From positions 9,527,761-9,591,760 of the forward strand of contig OZ024788.1 of the NCBI GenBank assembly GCA_964017065.1: a DNA stretch of 64,000 nt, in the 5' to 3' direction. The stretch is from Haliclona indistincta (lineage: Eukaryota; Porifera; Demospongiae; Haplosclerida; Chalinidae). This document shows, piece after piece, positions 35,593-46,457 of this stretch; the stretch's first letter is position 1; the number at the start of each line of letters is the position of its first letter. The notes under the pieces were generated by a model, which saw only the letters and a program-made list of their open reading frames with translations, did not search any database and was not told where the DNA came from. Position numbers and translations under genes: made by a program.

Positions 35593-38307
35593 TGGTGAAT
35601 AAGAAACACTGTAATACAAATTTTGAAACTCGGAGAAATGGCAATTTGTTTTTCACTTAAAATGAAGCCTTGCCTATATGTAGTACTCGGTAGTTGACAG
35701 CTGCCGTGCTAGTCCCTAATTATCCGAGTAACGCCAAAACACATGCGCACACACACACACGCACAGTTCCAAGTAAAGCTCCCAAAAAAATATCCCGTGT
35801 GAACCACTGGTTAATTCAGCCGTGCCCACTTAATACAAACACAGGTTAATCTAGTAAACTTAATATCTACCATGACTAGGCTAGCCACAGACAGGTGAGG
35901 TCATCTGGCTCGAGCATACAAGCAAGGCATGGCGATGATACAAATAACACAAGTTTAGTCTATAATGCGTATGTCTACTGGATGATATCATCAGGAATCC
36001 ATGTGAAGCTACCTATGGCTTCATATCCTAATGCAGTGTGTTAAACAAGATGCCTTCTAGACACAGCCAATGCAGGATACCTTTGACATGCAGCAGTAAA
36101 CACAGTGGAACCCCTCAAATCCGGACATCATAATATTTTTATGTGTTATATAGCCGTATAATTATTATAACTGTATTTTTTAAATGTACATTCATAGTAT
36201 ACAAAATTTTTTCAGTTGTATACACAGTATCAATTTTGGACCACATTATAGTGTGTCCTTATTTCAGGGGGTGTTATCAGTGAGGGGTTCCCAACTTGTA
36301 ACCATGACAACTACACTATGAATACTCTCTATCACTAAACCACCAAGTGTTCACTTCATAGCTTCATTATTGGTAGAGACCAGCAATGCTGCTATATAGT
36401 ACAGTCACCAGTTCTCACAATTATTTCTCCCTGACGAAGACACTCACAGGAGGTCGAAACGTTGGTAATAACACAATATTCTGGCTAGATATAGCGTGTT
36501 AAGAACGGTGTAAACTACAAAATCTTTCTGTCGTAGCAGCTTTCCCTCCCACACACACACACACACCAAGAAAAGAGAAAAGCTAACCCATCCTGCACTG
36601 ACACATGCCTTCATGTTTCACAGGGTAGCAATATCAACACAAAATGCTTAGTCTGACCACTAATCCAGAGCTAAAATTGTCCTTATATGTTTGCATGTGG
36701 ACCTACAGCACAACTACCACCATGCTCTACCAATCACTTCCTAGTCCCAAGAAACTAAACATTACGTAATAGTTCAGAAGGAAATACACGTACAACACTT
36801 CTATAGTAGGGCCTCGTGACCAGCATTTGAACGCTATACAGACGAGAGCGCAGTGTAGCTTTTTGAGCCGAGCAATTCGCATCTACATGTGAACGCTCGC
36901 GATGCACATTGAATTCGCATTGGCGGTTTTGGGGATACAATGCGCATCAAAAGTGGATTCCACGTGAACGCGCATTTAGACACAAAGAGTCACATGACGG
37001 TTGTCATGCCAACTGGTGTGTTGTAAATGCACAACAACAATAAATTAACATAAATGAGGTTGTTTATTGACAAGAACAAATGTAAACAAACTAGCGAACA
37101 AAAATGGAACAACCTCTGATCTTTGAAATCAGTCAATGGAAACACACACGCATGCACACAACACACACAAACAAACTGAAGAATGCATTGAAAACACCTA
37201 CTCCTTTCCAATGAGTGGTGGTCGACTATATGCACTCCGAAGAAGTTGAACCCATGCTCACTGGAAAACAAGGATTTGAGAGAAACGTACTCAAGTCACT
37301 GAAGAAAATATTCGGCTTTTCAAATTCCCAACTATACGTCATTTCCTGTCTCAAAAAGATGAAAACTTTAAATGCTTGCTGAGTCAAAGGCCGGAGTCCT
37401 AACTATAGTAACCAAGTGAGCTCATTGCACAAAAGTCATACAAGTTTCAAAGCATTTGAACGGCTTAGGGCAAAGGATGTAATTGCTAATATTGCTATCT
37501 GTTGGATTAAAGCGTCACAGAATTCTCAGTAATAGAATGCAGTCTATTTCCTCCCAAACGGAGTTGGCACATTCCAATCCTTTCCTTCAAAGCATACCTA
37601 TAATGAAATTTACCAGGTAACAATAATTATCTAGGTGTTTGCTGACAGAATATATCTGTTGATCATAATCGAGTCAAGACTGCCAAAAGTGGGATAATTG
37701 CGTTATAAATTAATTTTCACCGAAGCTGTCCTTCTCTGAAGCATCATTTCCGACAAAATAGCGATGTGACATGTGATGGACACAAACACGTCTAAATATT
37801 AATGAAATTTATTATTTCGATGTGAAAATATTTTCGGAGTATGCAATACTCATTAAAGCATCAGGAATCTCTTTAAAATTAGGTAGTTTGAGCAATCTAC
37901 ACTAGTCCCAAAATGGAAGTACTTTCTGAAAAGAGAATTATTTTAAATTAAAATTTGGTATACCATTAGTAAGTCACAGCTAAGCGATGTTGACCAATCA
38001 GGTTGCGTAGCTGCGGGTCTCCATAGTTCATAACGGAATGCTTCTAAGTCACGTAGAACTTAGCTTGAATATGCTGTCTAACTAATATTTAGCTATTCGA
38101 GACCCTACATGTAGTTAAGCTTACTATAATACATGACATTATGGTAGAAAAAAAAAGTTAGCTAAAAGATTGTGCGTAATAATTAATAGCATCACCACAC
38201 AGGTGCAATAATGTATGTTATAATTAATTTTAAAATGCAACTTTCACACTAAATTTTAAAAAGTGTATTGCAGTTATACATAACTGTTTTAAGCAGTCCA
38301 ACAGTCT

Positions 38308-38493
38308 TTAACAGAAGTCACTCTCTTGATTATCAACTATAGTGTGCATGGAGCTATTGTCATGACAAGGTCTATGAGGTGGTACAGAACTGATGTTAGC
38401 CATTTCCTTGAGTATGTGTAAGGACAGAAGAGATCTTGTGAGAGAGAACACGAGAGGAAGCACCAACATGATGACTTGAACTGCTAGTAACAA
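38308..38493 (-). CDS. Possible terminal exon with one hydrophobic segment
   Basis: Open frame ending in TAG, preceded (minus strand) by an acceptor-like ATAGTTCAG. It encodes a hydrophobic stretch (LLLAVQVIMLVLPLVFSL) followed by a polar tail (HRPCHDNSS...DNQESDFC). It could be the last exon of a membrane protein. No upstream exon or family was identified; chance is a real alternative. Confidence 0.2.
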   Translation of the reverse strand: MLLAVQVIMLVLPLVFSLTRSLLSLHILKEMANISSVPPHRPCHDNSSMHTIVDNQESDFC

Positions 38494-38910
38494 CTGAACT
38501 ATGAAGCTGTTTCAACACATTAGCTGAGTATCCGTAGCTACACCAAGCCATCACGTTACCAGGAATAACAAACACTCACATGTACTCAAGCATTAGCTAG
38601 TGTATGTACAGGAACAAGGTGTACCTGCACACAAAGTAACGTGACATGTGAGAAATTGTCAAATGATGTGAGTTTTTTTTATTTGTAACGTGCATAGCAC
38701 GTAAGCAAGATTACAAAAGTAAAAATTTGCTCACAAAAGTAATTTAGAAGATTGTAGCTAGCAATGGTTGAAAGAAAGAAAAACTAAGTTTTTACACAAA
38801 GTAATGAAAACCTTCTGTAGGCTACAGACCACTATCATCTTGGAGTTGTCTTTGCTTTAGTGAAAGATGCATAGCACAAAATTTAAGCAAACATGGGCAA
38901 ACCTCAGTGG

Positions 38911-39053
38911 AACCCCTCTTAGAGGACACCCCTCATCCCTACACTTACTGAATCCCAAATATAACCCACATAATGTATAATAAACCCCTGACCAGAGGAC
39001 ACCCTCTCTATAATGGACGGTTTTGTTGGTCCTGTTAAAGGGCTCCACTATAT
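38911..39053. mobile_element. TIR element of the CAGTGGAA family, internally deleted
   Basis: Left end CAGTGGAACCCCTCTTAGAGG; the interior AATCCCAAATATAACCCACA and CCCCTGACCAGAGGACACC is shared with 15191-15358; the right end is degenerate (GGGCTCCACTA). Confidence 0.6.
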
Positions 39054-39507
39054 ACTGCATTGCAATACAGATCGTACTATTATACTACAATGGTACTCGG
39101 TAAACAAAAACAACAAACAAGGGATGAAATTACATAAAGCACGAACCATACAACATAAACGAAGGCCCAAATACAGATCGCAAAAAGTTTAGCTTCTTAA
39201 ATTGTCAGTTCCTTTGGTAAGATTTTAAATTCTCGGTACTGCGTATGAGCTATGAAGTCATTAGTGTTTATATGTATAAAAAATAGTAAATGTTGAAAGT
39301 GATCTAACAATATGTGGTATGTATTAGTACATGTATACTATATTACCACATGCATGTATACATGTACCCGTTCTATTGGGTTGGACATACTTGGCTAGCC
39401 CGCATGGTAGTCAAGTTGTACAGTACATGTCAGCGAACATGTGAACTATCACAGGTGCCTTCAAAACATCACGTGATGAGGCTACCATGATAACAAGCCT
39501 TGTATAG

Positions 39508-39830
39508 CGGCACCTTCATGCACTAATGTGTTCAGTCACCGTTGTCTTTATTCACACGATCAAAGATGATCAGAGACTGAACACATTGTTGCAAGAAGCT
39601 GAAGTGATAGTGTAGAGTGTCACATTCATGCACTAATGTGTTCAGTCAGTCACTGTTGTCTTTATTCACACAATGGAGGATGATCAGAGACTGAACACAT
39701 TATTGCAAGAAGATGACACTCTACACTATCACTTCACCTTCATGCAATAATGTGTTCGGTCTCTGATCATCCTCCATCGTGTGAATAAAGACAACAGTGA
39801 CTACAGAGACTGAACACATTATTGCATGCA
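39508..39830. repeat. Cluster of three hairpin elements in mixed orientation
   Basis: Three ~85-bp units at about 39512-39598, 39626-39711 and 39740-39825. Each is bounded by AATGTGTTC(A/G)GTC and the inverted ACTGAACACATT and has GTTGTCTTTATTCACAC beside GATGATCAGAGA. The third is inverted relative to the first two. Related to 7995-8075. Confidence 0.75.
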
Positions 39831-41280
39831 GCTATATTCTAAAAGACATTACAGGAAATCATCCATTGTTGATTCATGACTTAGTTTACTAAACTTTGAC
39901 ACTGCAATGTGTATAAAATTTGCATATTGCGTAACTAAGCAACAAACTAGCCCCGAAGGTACTCGGAGTCATGCATTATACACACTGTGTATAGGGTATC
40001 ATTACGGAGACAGTGCAGGCGGTAGACTGAGCAACAAAGACAGGCATAGTGTATGCAGTGAGCCATATCAGTGAGATCATGGGAGTCCCTAGTCTAACAA
40101 CCTCCTAGACGCCCCACACACTCACGCAAACAAAGACCAAGACTACACCCATCGCTTAGCAAGACAAAGCATATACACGAAGCAGTGAAATCTTTAATAA
40201 AAAGGTCAGTCACCATTTTATGAGACCCTGCGTACAAAAATAACATATAGCAGTCTCTTCTTTGAGCCTTTGAAGAAAAGAATCTAAACAATGGCACAAA
40301 GGCTGGTTGTGTAATCACACATGTATTGGCTGTAATATGCCCACATTAAACAGGATGAGTTTATACAATCCACTCACTAGTCTAGTGGACCGTATTCCCG
40401 GCGGATGTTATGATTGGTCTATTAAGTGACGTCAAGCCTGGTTATTGTGTCAACTAAGCTAATTTGTGGTGACCACAAGCTTTAATGATTAGGTGCTATC
40501 TTTTAATGCGGTGTCTGGCAGCTCTTAATAACGTGGGCTACAGCAACCTGGTGTAGCCATAGAGAATATGATCATGCACTCGTTTTTAGCACGGATGTAC
40601 TACATTGTAGCTACTAGCACGGGTTGTTTTAAACCACTAAGCATTGAAATATACAGATAACTGCATGCAACGCATGAAGAATGGTCGAGTGTGGGGATTT
40701 TGAGTTTTTAACCAAGCGGGAATCAAACTCGCGACTTCTCACATCGAGATGCAGTCGACAAAGTAGATAACCGGCACTAGTTGTCCATGCTCAATTATTG
40801 TCTTGAAAAGTCAAGTAGCACTCTGAAATGCTAACAGTGGTTTACACAACAGGAAGTTCAAAGAGTCTAAGTAGACCACTTGTGAGCTAGCCCACACAAA
40901 GTAGGTGTTAATTCAAGCCAGGTAAGTGGAAATTCTTGGAACACTGGATTGTGAGTGAGTGGGTAGAGTGGAAGTACTTCCTAGTTTGAAACCTGTCAGC
41001 TGAAAGGTTAAGGTGTGTCTCGAGTAGCTAGCTTGCTACCATTTCTAACCTCCTTGACAAGGAAACGAAGAAATACAGATCAGACAGGAGATCCCAACAT
41101 GTTTTATTGAGTGAACTTGCACAGTTCCTCATGTTCTAGGAATGGGTAGTTGCATATTGTGGCTATGACGTGTGTTTATATTCCGGTTCAAGTACAGCTG
41201 CGGATCGTCTGATTGGTCAAAGACTCAAAAGTGTACCAATGAGACGAGTTTGACGGTCTATATATACTCCTCGTTGCAAG
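39831..41280. other. Spacer before the receptor cluster
   Basis: No gene recognised. Holds a tRNA-like relic at about 40708-40785. The segment at about 41020-41210 is repeated at about 54040-54210 upstream of locus C (CCATTTCTAACCTC-TTGACAAGGAAACGAA). Confidence 0.4.
40708..40785 (-). pseudogene. tRNA-like relic or SINE head
   Basis: The minus strand reads GGTTATCTACTTTGTCGACTG, then GCGAGTTTGATTCCCGC, resembling a tRNA D arm and T arm. The B-box departs from GGTTCGANNCC, and no matching acceptor stem is seen. Not a functional tRNA on this evidence. Confidence 0.25.
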
Positions 41281-41380
41281 CTTTAACAAAAATGAATATT
41301 CTATTCACTATGTTTCCAGATTTTCTAATCCAGTCAAAGAAACATATCCTTTTGAATTCTGTTGCAAGTTGCTACAAGTA

Positions 41381-41640
41381 CCGCAGTTTGCATACACTTT
41401 GACAGGGTGCCAAGCGCTAAGCGCTGAGCCGGCCAGTGATAGCCACGCCCTTTACAGTCGAATGGCTAACTCCAAGATTGGCACTAACTTGACCAACACT
41501 GTAGGTTCTCGAGGGTTTATACGACATGGTGGACCATAGCGCATTGCGGCGCTGACCGGCTTATCGGTTAAACAAGAAAGGTGCCAAGCGATCTTGAAGG
41601 TTATCGCCTGGTAAGTCTTCAAAGTGTATGCAAACTGCGG
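41381..41640. mobile_element. 260-bp TIR element with paralogous empty site
   Basis: Perfect ~22-bp inverted ends beginning CCGCAGTTTGCATACACTTT, flanked by TA on both sides. Unit B lacks it at the equivalent place (46434-46446 reads straight from GCTACAATTAC into CTTGCAAACC). Likely a Tc1/mariner-type MITE. Confidence 0.8.
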
Positions 41641-43082
41641 TACACTTCTTGCAAACCATCACACATCAGCACACGGCTTAAAACAACACCACTACATTTG
41701 CTGTTACCTCTATTCTATTCTTCTATTGTTATTGAGGACACACCCACCTGAAATAAGAACACTGCAAACGACATATTTGTGTGTACCCCTGAAATCAGGA
41801 CACATTCCTAATAAGGACATTATTTGCATGTCTCAAGGGTGTCCATATTAGAGGAGTTTCACTGCAGCTGTTTTTGTTTCAAATTGCAATACAACAGAGG
41901 GTCGATCAGTTTTTAATGGTTTACCATAGCAGAAATGTGTGGCTGTGTTACCCAAATAAGAATTTTTTTAGCTGGGACAAATTATCAAACTGTGGTATCC
42001 ATTGCATCTAGGTAATAACACAAACATCCACTGCTAAACAGATTTGTATAGAGATTAATACATTGCTGCTGTCTACCATCATGGCTGCGAGCGTGGAGAT
42101 GATTAGAAAATTAAATGTTGTGAAATGTTCAAATAATTGGAGAATCATCACGGCACATTGGAAAGAAGGAAAAAAAGGCCAGCAATGCTGAACACAAGCT
42201 ATAGCTAAAATCCAGATTCCAGACTAAATAATTATCGATCGATTCACATTTTCGAGTGCTATTTGTGGTTGGTTCGTACATAAAGCATATGCATTATGTA
42301 ATATACGCACTGCAATCTGATTGGGCACATTAGTGCTACATGTACTTTGGTATACAATTTGTGCCAGACCCTTTTATTAAAGCAAAACCACTATGCTAAG
42401 AGGTAAGGTCTTAAAAATTTGACGTTTGTTATCAAGATCATAAGAACTCAGCTCAACTCATAACTTCCGAGTCTTCTAGGAATTGAGGCTGTATCTTTGT
42501 TAGTGCGGGGTTGTTGACAATGACAAGTGCAGTTAGTCACGCCCACTTGATGATCTACCAACTGTCGTGTGCTAGAATCACTCTCACTGGAGCAAAAAAA
42601 CTCCGCTTCTTTGGTCAAAACAGCATGTGTGAGACAAAGTTAGTGCATGAATGGCTGCTTTTTATGTCAAGAGGGCCTAGGAGACCCAGTAGTGTTAGGT
42701 TTCCACCATCAGTCTGTCTCTGGCCCTCGCCATGGGCCCACCGTCCCACCTCCAATCGCCTTATTTCGCCTATCGGCGAAATAACCTATCTTCGAATTTT
42801 GACGCCCGCTTCCTGTGACGTCAAACTTGCCAGGCAACAATAGTTGCCCATCGCTTGTGAAGCATTAAACAGAAGCTACACTCATTATTAGCTATTTAAC
42901 AACAATAATTCGGGTTCAGAAAATATACACAAGTGTGGGCGAATGATCAAACAGAATCAGTCCCTCATAGCACAACTATAAACACTGCCATAAGCAAAAC
43001 TATAAACACTGCCATAAGCACAATTGAGAAACAGTGTACATTTTGTATGAATAATAGAGATATTTTAAACACAACCATTGAT

Positions 43083-43227
43083 ACGGAGTGTATAGTAAGG
43101 TTCTTCCTTCTGTTGTGCACAAGCTGGTAATTCAATCACATTGAAATCACCTGCGTTTTGGCTTGCGTGTAAACGGGATGTGATCCAGATTATATCCGGG
43201 TCGGAGTAATCCGGATTGGGTGGTAGT
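43083..43227. mobile_element. MITE fragment upstream of receptor A signal exon (inverted copy)
   Basis: Inverted match to part of 43455-43757 (TTTTGGCTTGCGTGTAAACG; GAGTGTATAGTAAGGTTCTT). Unit B lacks it, running from CCATTGATAC to ACAAGACCTGG. Confidence 0.65.
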
Positions 43228-43359
43228 ACAAGACCTGGTGGTACTGACTCAGTACACTTGCAGTACACAATATGTTAGACAAATCTTACACTTGTACTCG
43301 TACTTAAATTGGAACAATCTCTGAGTCTCTGTCAGTATATCACAGTAGGTGTGTTAGTA

Positions 43360-45777
43360 ATGGTGTCCAGTGAGTTGGTGGTTCTACTGATAGTATGTGC
43401 TGGAATCAATACTGGATCAACACAACAACAACAAGGTGAGACTAACTACACCTATTTAGCCCCGTTTACACACATCCAAACCAGAATCACGTCCCGTTTA
43501 TACGCAAGCCAAAATGCAGATGATTCCGAAGTACTATCTTGTGCACAAAAGAAGGGAGAACCTTGCTATACACTCCATGTTTACTTTGTTACAACAATAA
43601 GGACCGAAATAGTCAACCAGTAAGCTTACTTTTGGTAAAACAATTGCACGGTTGAGACTGTGGCGGTAGCCTACAATGCACATGGACCCAATCTGGTCAA
43701 TCCACCTCCGGATGTGGATTGAGCAATCCAGATTGGAGGTGTCGTGTATACGGGGCTTTTAGTGCGAAATTACAAAAAATTCTTTCTTATCTTATGTTGC
43801 TGCTATATCTAACTCTACTATGATGCTTGTTAAAAAATTTTTTTTCTTCATACCACTATTAATTTTAGCACAACTCTCTACCAACAGTACCAAGACAGAT
43901 GATGGTCCTACTATCGATACAGTCGCAATAATAGTAGTACCAATAGTGGTACATGTACTACTACTAACAGTAATACTAGTACAATGTGTACTAATTATTA
44001 CTATCACAGCATATTATAGAGGTAAGCAAGGAGCTAGTGTACTAGTAACTAAACAACAAGAATCAACAAAGTGAGTGATTGTGTCACTGATGCCGCTAGT
44101 ATCCAGCTCATCCACTGTAGTGATACACAAGTAGAGTGTACCAAGAACACAATTTATGAAACTGTGGTGCTTAGCACTCAGCAACAAGAGCCAACAAAGT
44201 GAGTGATTGTGTCACTGATGCAGCTAGTATCCAGCTCATCCACTGTAGTGATACACAAGTAGAGTGTACCAAGAACACAATTTATGAAACTGTAGTGCTT
44301 AGCACCCAGCAACAAGAATCAACAAAGTGAGTGATTGTGTCACTGAAGCAGCTAGTATCCAGCTCATCCACTGTAGTGATACACAAGTAGAGTGTACCAA
44401 GAACACAATTTATGAAACTGTAGTGCTTAGCACTCAGCAACAAGAGCCAACAAAGTGAGTGATTGTGTCACTGAAGCAGCTAGTATCCAGCTCATCCACT
44501 GTAGCGATACACAAGTAGAGTGTACCAAGAACACAAGTTATGAAACTGTAGTGCTTAGCACTCAGCAACAAGAGCCAACAAAGTGAGTGAATGTGTCACT
44601 GATGCAGCTAGTATCTAGCTCATCCACTGTAGTGATACACAAGTAGAGTGTACCAAGAACACAATTTATGAAACTGTGGAGCTTAGCACCCAGCAACAAG
44701 AGCCAACAAAGTGAGTGATTGTGTCACTGATGCAGCTAGTATCCAGCTCATCCAATGTAGCGATACACAAGTAGAGCGTACCCAGAACACAAGTTACGAA
44801 ACTGTGGTGCTTAGCACTCAGCAACAAGAACCAACAAAGTGAGTGATTGTGTCACTGATACAGCTAGTATCCAGCTCATCCAATGTAGCGATACACAAGT
44901 AGAGTGTACCCAGAACACAAGTTATGCAACTGTGGAGCTTAGCACCCAGCAACAAGAATCAACAAAGTGAGTGATTGTGTCACTGATGCAGCTAGTATCC
45001 AGCTCATCCACTGTAGTGATACACAAGTAGAGTGTACCCAGAACACAAGTTATGAAACTGTGGAGCTTAGCACCCAGCAACAAGAATCAACAAAGTGAGT
45101 GATTGTGTCACTGATGCAGCTAGTATCCAGCTCATCTACTGTAGCGATACACAAGTAGAATGTACCCAGAACACAAGTTATGAAACTGTGGTGCTTAGCA
45201 CTCAGCAACAAGAACCAACAAAGTGAGTGATTGTGTCACTGATGCAGCTAGTATCCAGCTCATCTACTGTAGCGATACACAAGTAGAGTGTACCAAGAAC
45301 ACAAGTTATGAAACTGTGGAGCTTAGCACCCAGCAACAAGAACCAACAAAGTGAGGGATTGTGTCACTGATGCAGCTAGTATCCAGCTCATCTACTGTAG
45401 TGATACACAAGTAGAGTGTACCAAGAACACAAGTTATGAAACTGTGGTGCTTAGCACTCAGCAACAAGAACCAACAAAGTGAGTGATTGTGTTACTATAG
45501 TGATGTTGCTAGTCTCATCTACTGTAGTAATGATATTATAGAGTGCTCTCAGAACACATGTTATGAACTTCATGAGCACAACAGCCAGCTAGCTAAGGAT
45601 GAGGACAACAGCCAGCAAACTAAGGATGAGCACAACAGCCAGCAAGCTAAGGATGAGGACAACAGCCAGCAAGCTAAGGATGAGGACAACAGCCAGCAAG
45701 CTAAGGAGCAGCTTTATGATGAACCACAAGTACTACTGAACACAACTGACCCTTCAAATGTCACTGAATACTACTGA
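43360..45777 (+). CDS. Receptor locus A: single-pass membrane protein with 11 ITSM-like tail exons
   Basis: Fourteen exons join in phase to 461 residues: 43360-43435, 43869-44070, eleven 78-nt exons starting at 44121 and every 128 bp to 45401, then 45528-45777. Exon 1 is a signal peptide (MVSSELVVLLIVCAGINTGS). Exon 2 gives a very short ectodomain with an N-glycosylation site (NST) and a TM at ~45-73, containing Gln64. Each 78-nt exon encodes N-D-T-Q-V-E-C-T, then T-(I/S)-Y-(E/A)-T-V, then LSTQQQE. All eleven keep T-x-Y-x-x-V, the ITSM consensus that binds SH2 proteins in vertebrate receptors. The last exon adds TCYELH, a repeated NSQQAKDED-type block, QLYDEP and a C-terminal EYY. An ectodomain exon could be hidden in intron 1. 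Family not recognised; role as phosphotyrosine receptor is inferred. Confidence 0.72.
43455..43757. mobile_element. MITE in intron 1 of receptor A
   Basis: Ends AGCCCCGTTTACAC and the inverted GTGTATACGGGGCT. Absent from intron 1 of locus B, where GAGACTATTTGAGTGCGAAA is continuous. A second inverted piece of the same element lies at 43083-43227. Confidence 0.7.
44071..45478 (+). repeat. Eleven 128-bp exon/intron units in receptor A
   Basis: Each unit is a 50-nt intron (GTGAGTGATTGTGTCACTGA ... CTGTAG) plus a 78-nt exon ending CAACAAA. The period is exactly 128 bp with no indels across 11 units. Units differ by a few substitutions. Exons are phase 2-2, and the first codon forms across the junction as AA|T or AA|C, Asn either way. 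Confidence 0.92.
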
Positions 45778-46457
45778 GCTATGAGCAGAACTATACTGCT
45801 GTACACAGAGTGACATAATCATTTGGTTTCTCTCCTTTTCCTTTCATCTTATTTGTTCAACAGCTGAAACTATTGTATACATGTTGGCTCAATGTATCAA
45901 TACCTGTAAATATCATAAGTTTTGTTTCATAACTGTAGTGATGATTCTAAATTAAGCGAATTCTGTGATACCAACTTGATACAAAGTAGTTTGTACCTTC
46001 AATGGAGGAGCTACATGTAATCGAGCAAACAAAAATGCACATCTACTGGTGGTCTTCATATACTTGTATGTATGTGTACATTCTCAAACTACCATCATGT
46101 ATGAAGTGCAATACTATGTTGTAATTCGTTTATCTACATCTACTTTACCAAAGACAAAAACATGTACATTATGGTACTAGCGGGCAAAATCGTGTAGAAT
46201 TATTTTTAAACTTTGTGAAAGAATTTTTACACGAATAAGGTCACAAAAGTGGAACCTCTCTAAAGCGGGTGCAATTGGGACCCAACAATAATGTCCTAGT
46301 AAAGAAAGAGCTTTACCAAAAATTAATATTTTATTCATTATGTTTCCAAATTTTCTAATCCAGTCAAAGAAGCATACTGTACGGCATGTTGCTAGGCACA
46401 TGCTTTTGAGTTCTGTTGCTCTCACCTCGCTACAATTACATTTCTTGCAAACCATCA
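45778..46457. other. 3' flank of receptor A and start of unit B
   Basis: 45780-45960 is the likely 3' untranslated region: it matches the sequence after the locus D stop (AGCAGAACTATACTGCTGTA; CATGTTGGCTCAATGTATCA). From about 46310 the sequence is the unit-B copy of 41281 onward. No gene. Confidence 0.5.

Larger units (their letters stand above)
35593..39507. other. Non-coding region with scattered MITEs
   Basis: Elements of the CAGTGGAA-type family at about 36103-36290 and 38911-39053, a short (CA)n near 36550, and one possible minus-strand exon at 38308-38493. No other gene supported. Confidence 0.4.
41281..45990 (+). repeat. Segmental duplication, unit A (receptor locus A plus ~2 kb upstream)
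   Basis: Upstream DNA and gene match unit B (about 46310-53670) piecewise: ATTCACTATGTTTCCAGATT... with ATTCATTATGTTTCCAAATT..., CGATCGATTCACATTTTCGA at 42236 and 47322, and the signal-peptide exons. Differences between the units are mostly inserted elements. Confidence 0.75.

Noticed and set aside
35056..35660. Cys/Val-rich and His/Thr-rich frames up to 148 codons
   Set aside because: Translations of a GT/CA microsatellite on both strands.
40708..40785. Functional tRNA gene
   Set aside because: B-box mismatch and no acceptor stem; listed only as a relic.
44071..45478. CRISPR-like regular array
   Set aside because: The unit is an exon plus an intron with splice signals and an open frame; there are no variable spacers, and the sequence is eukaryotic.
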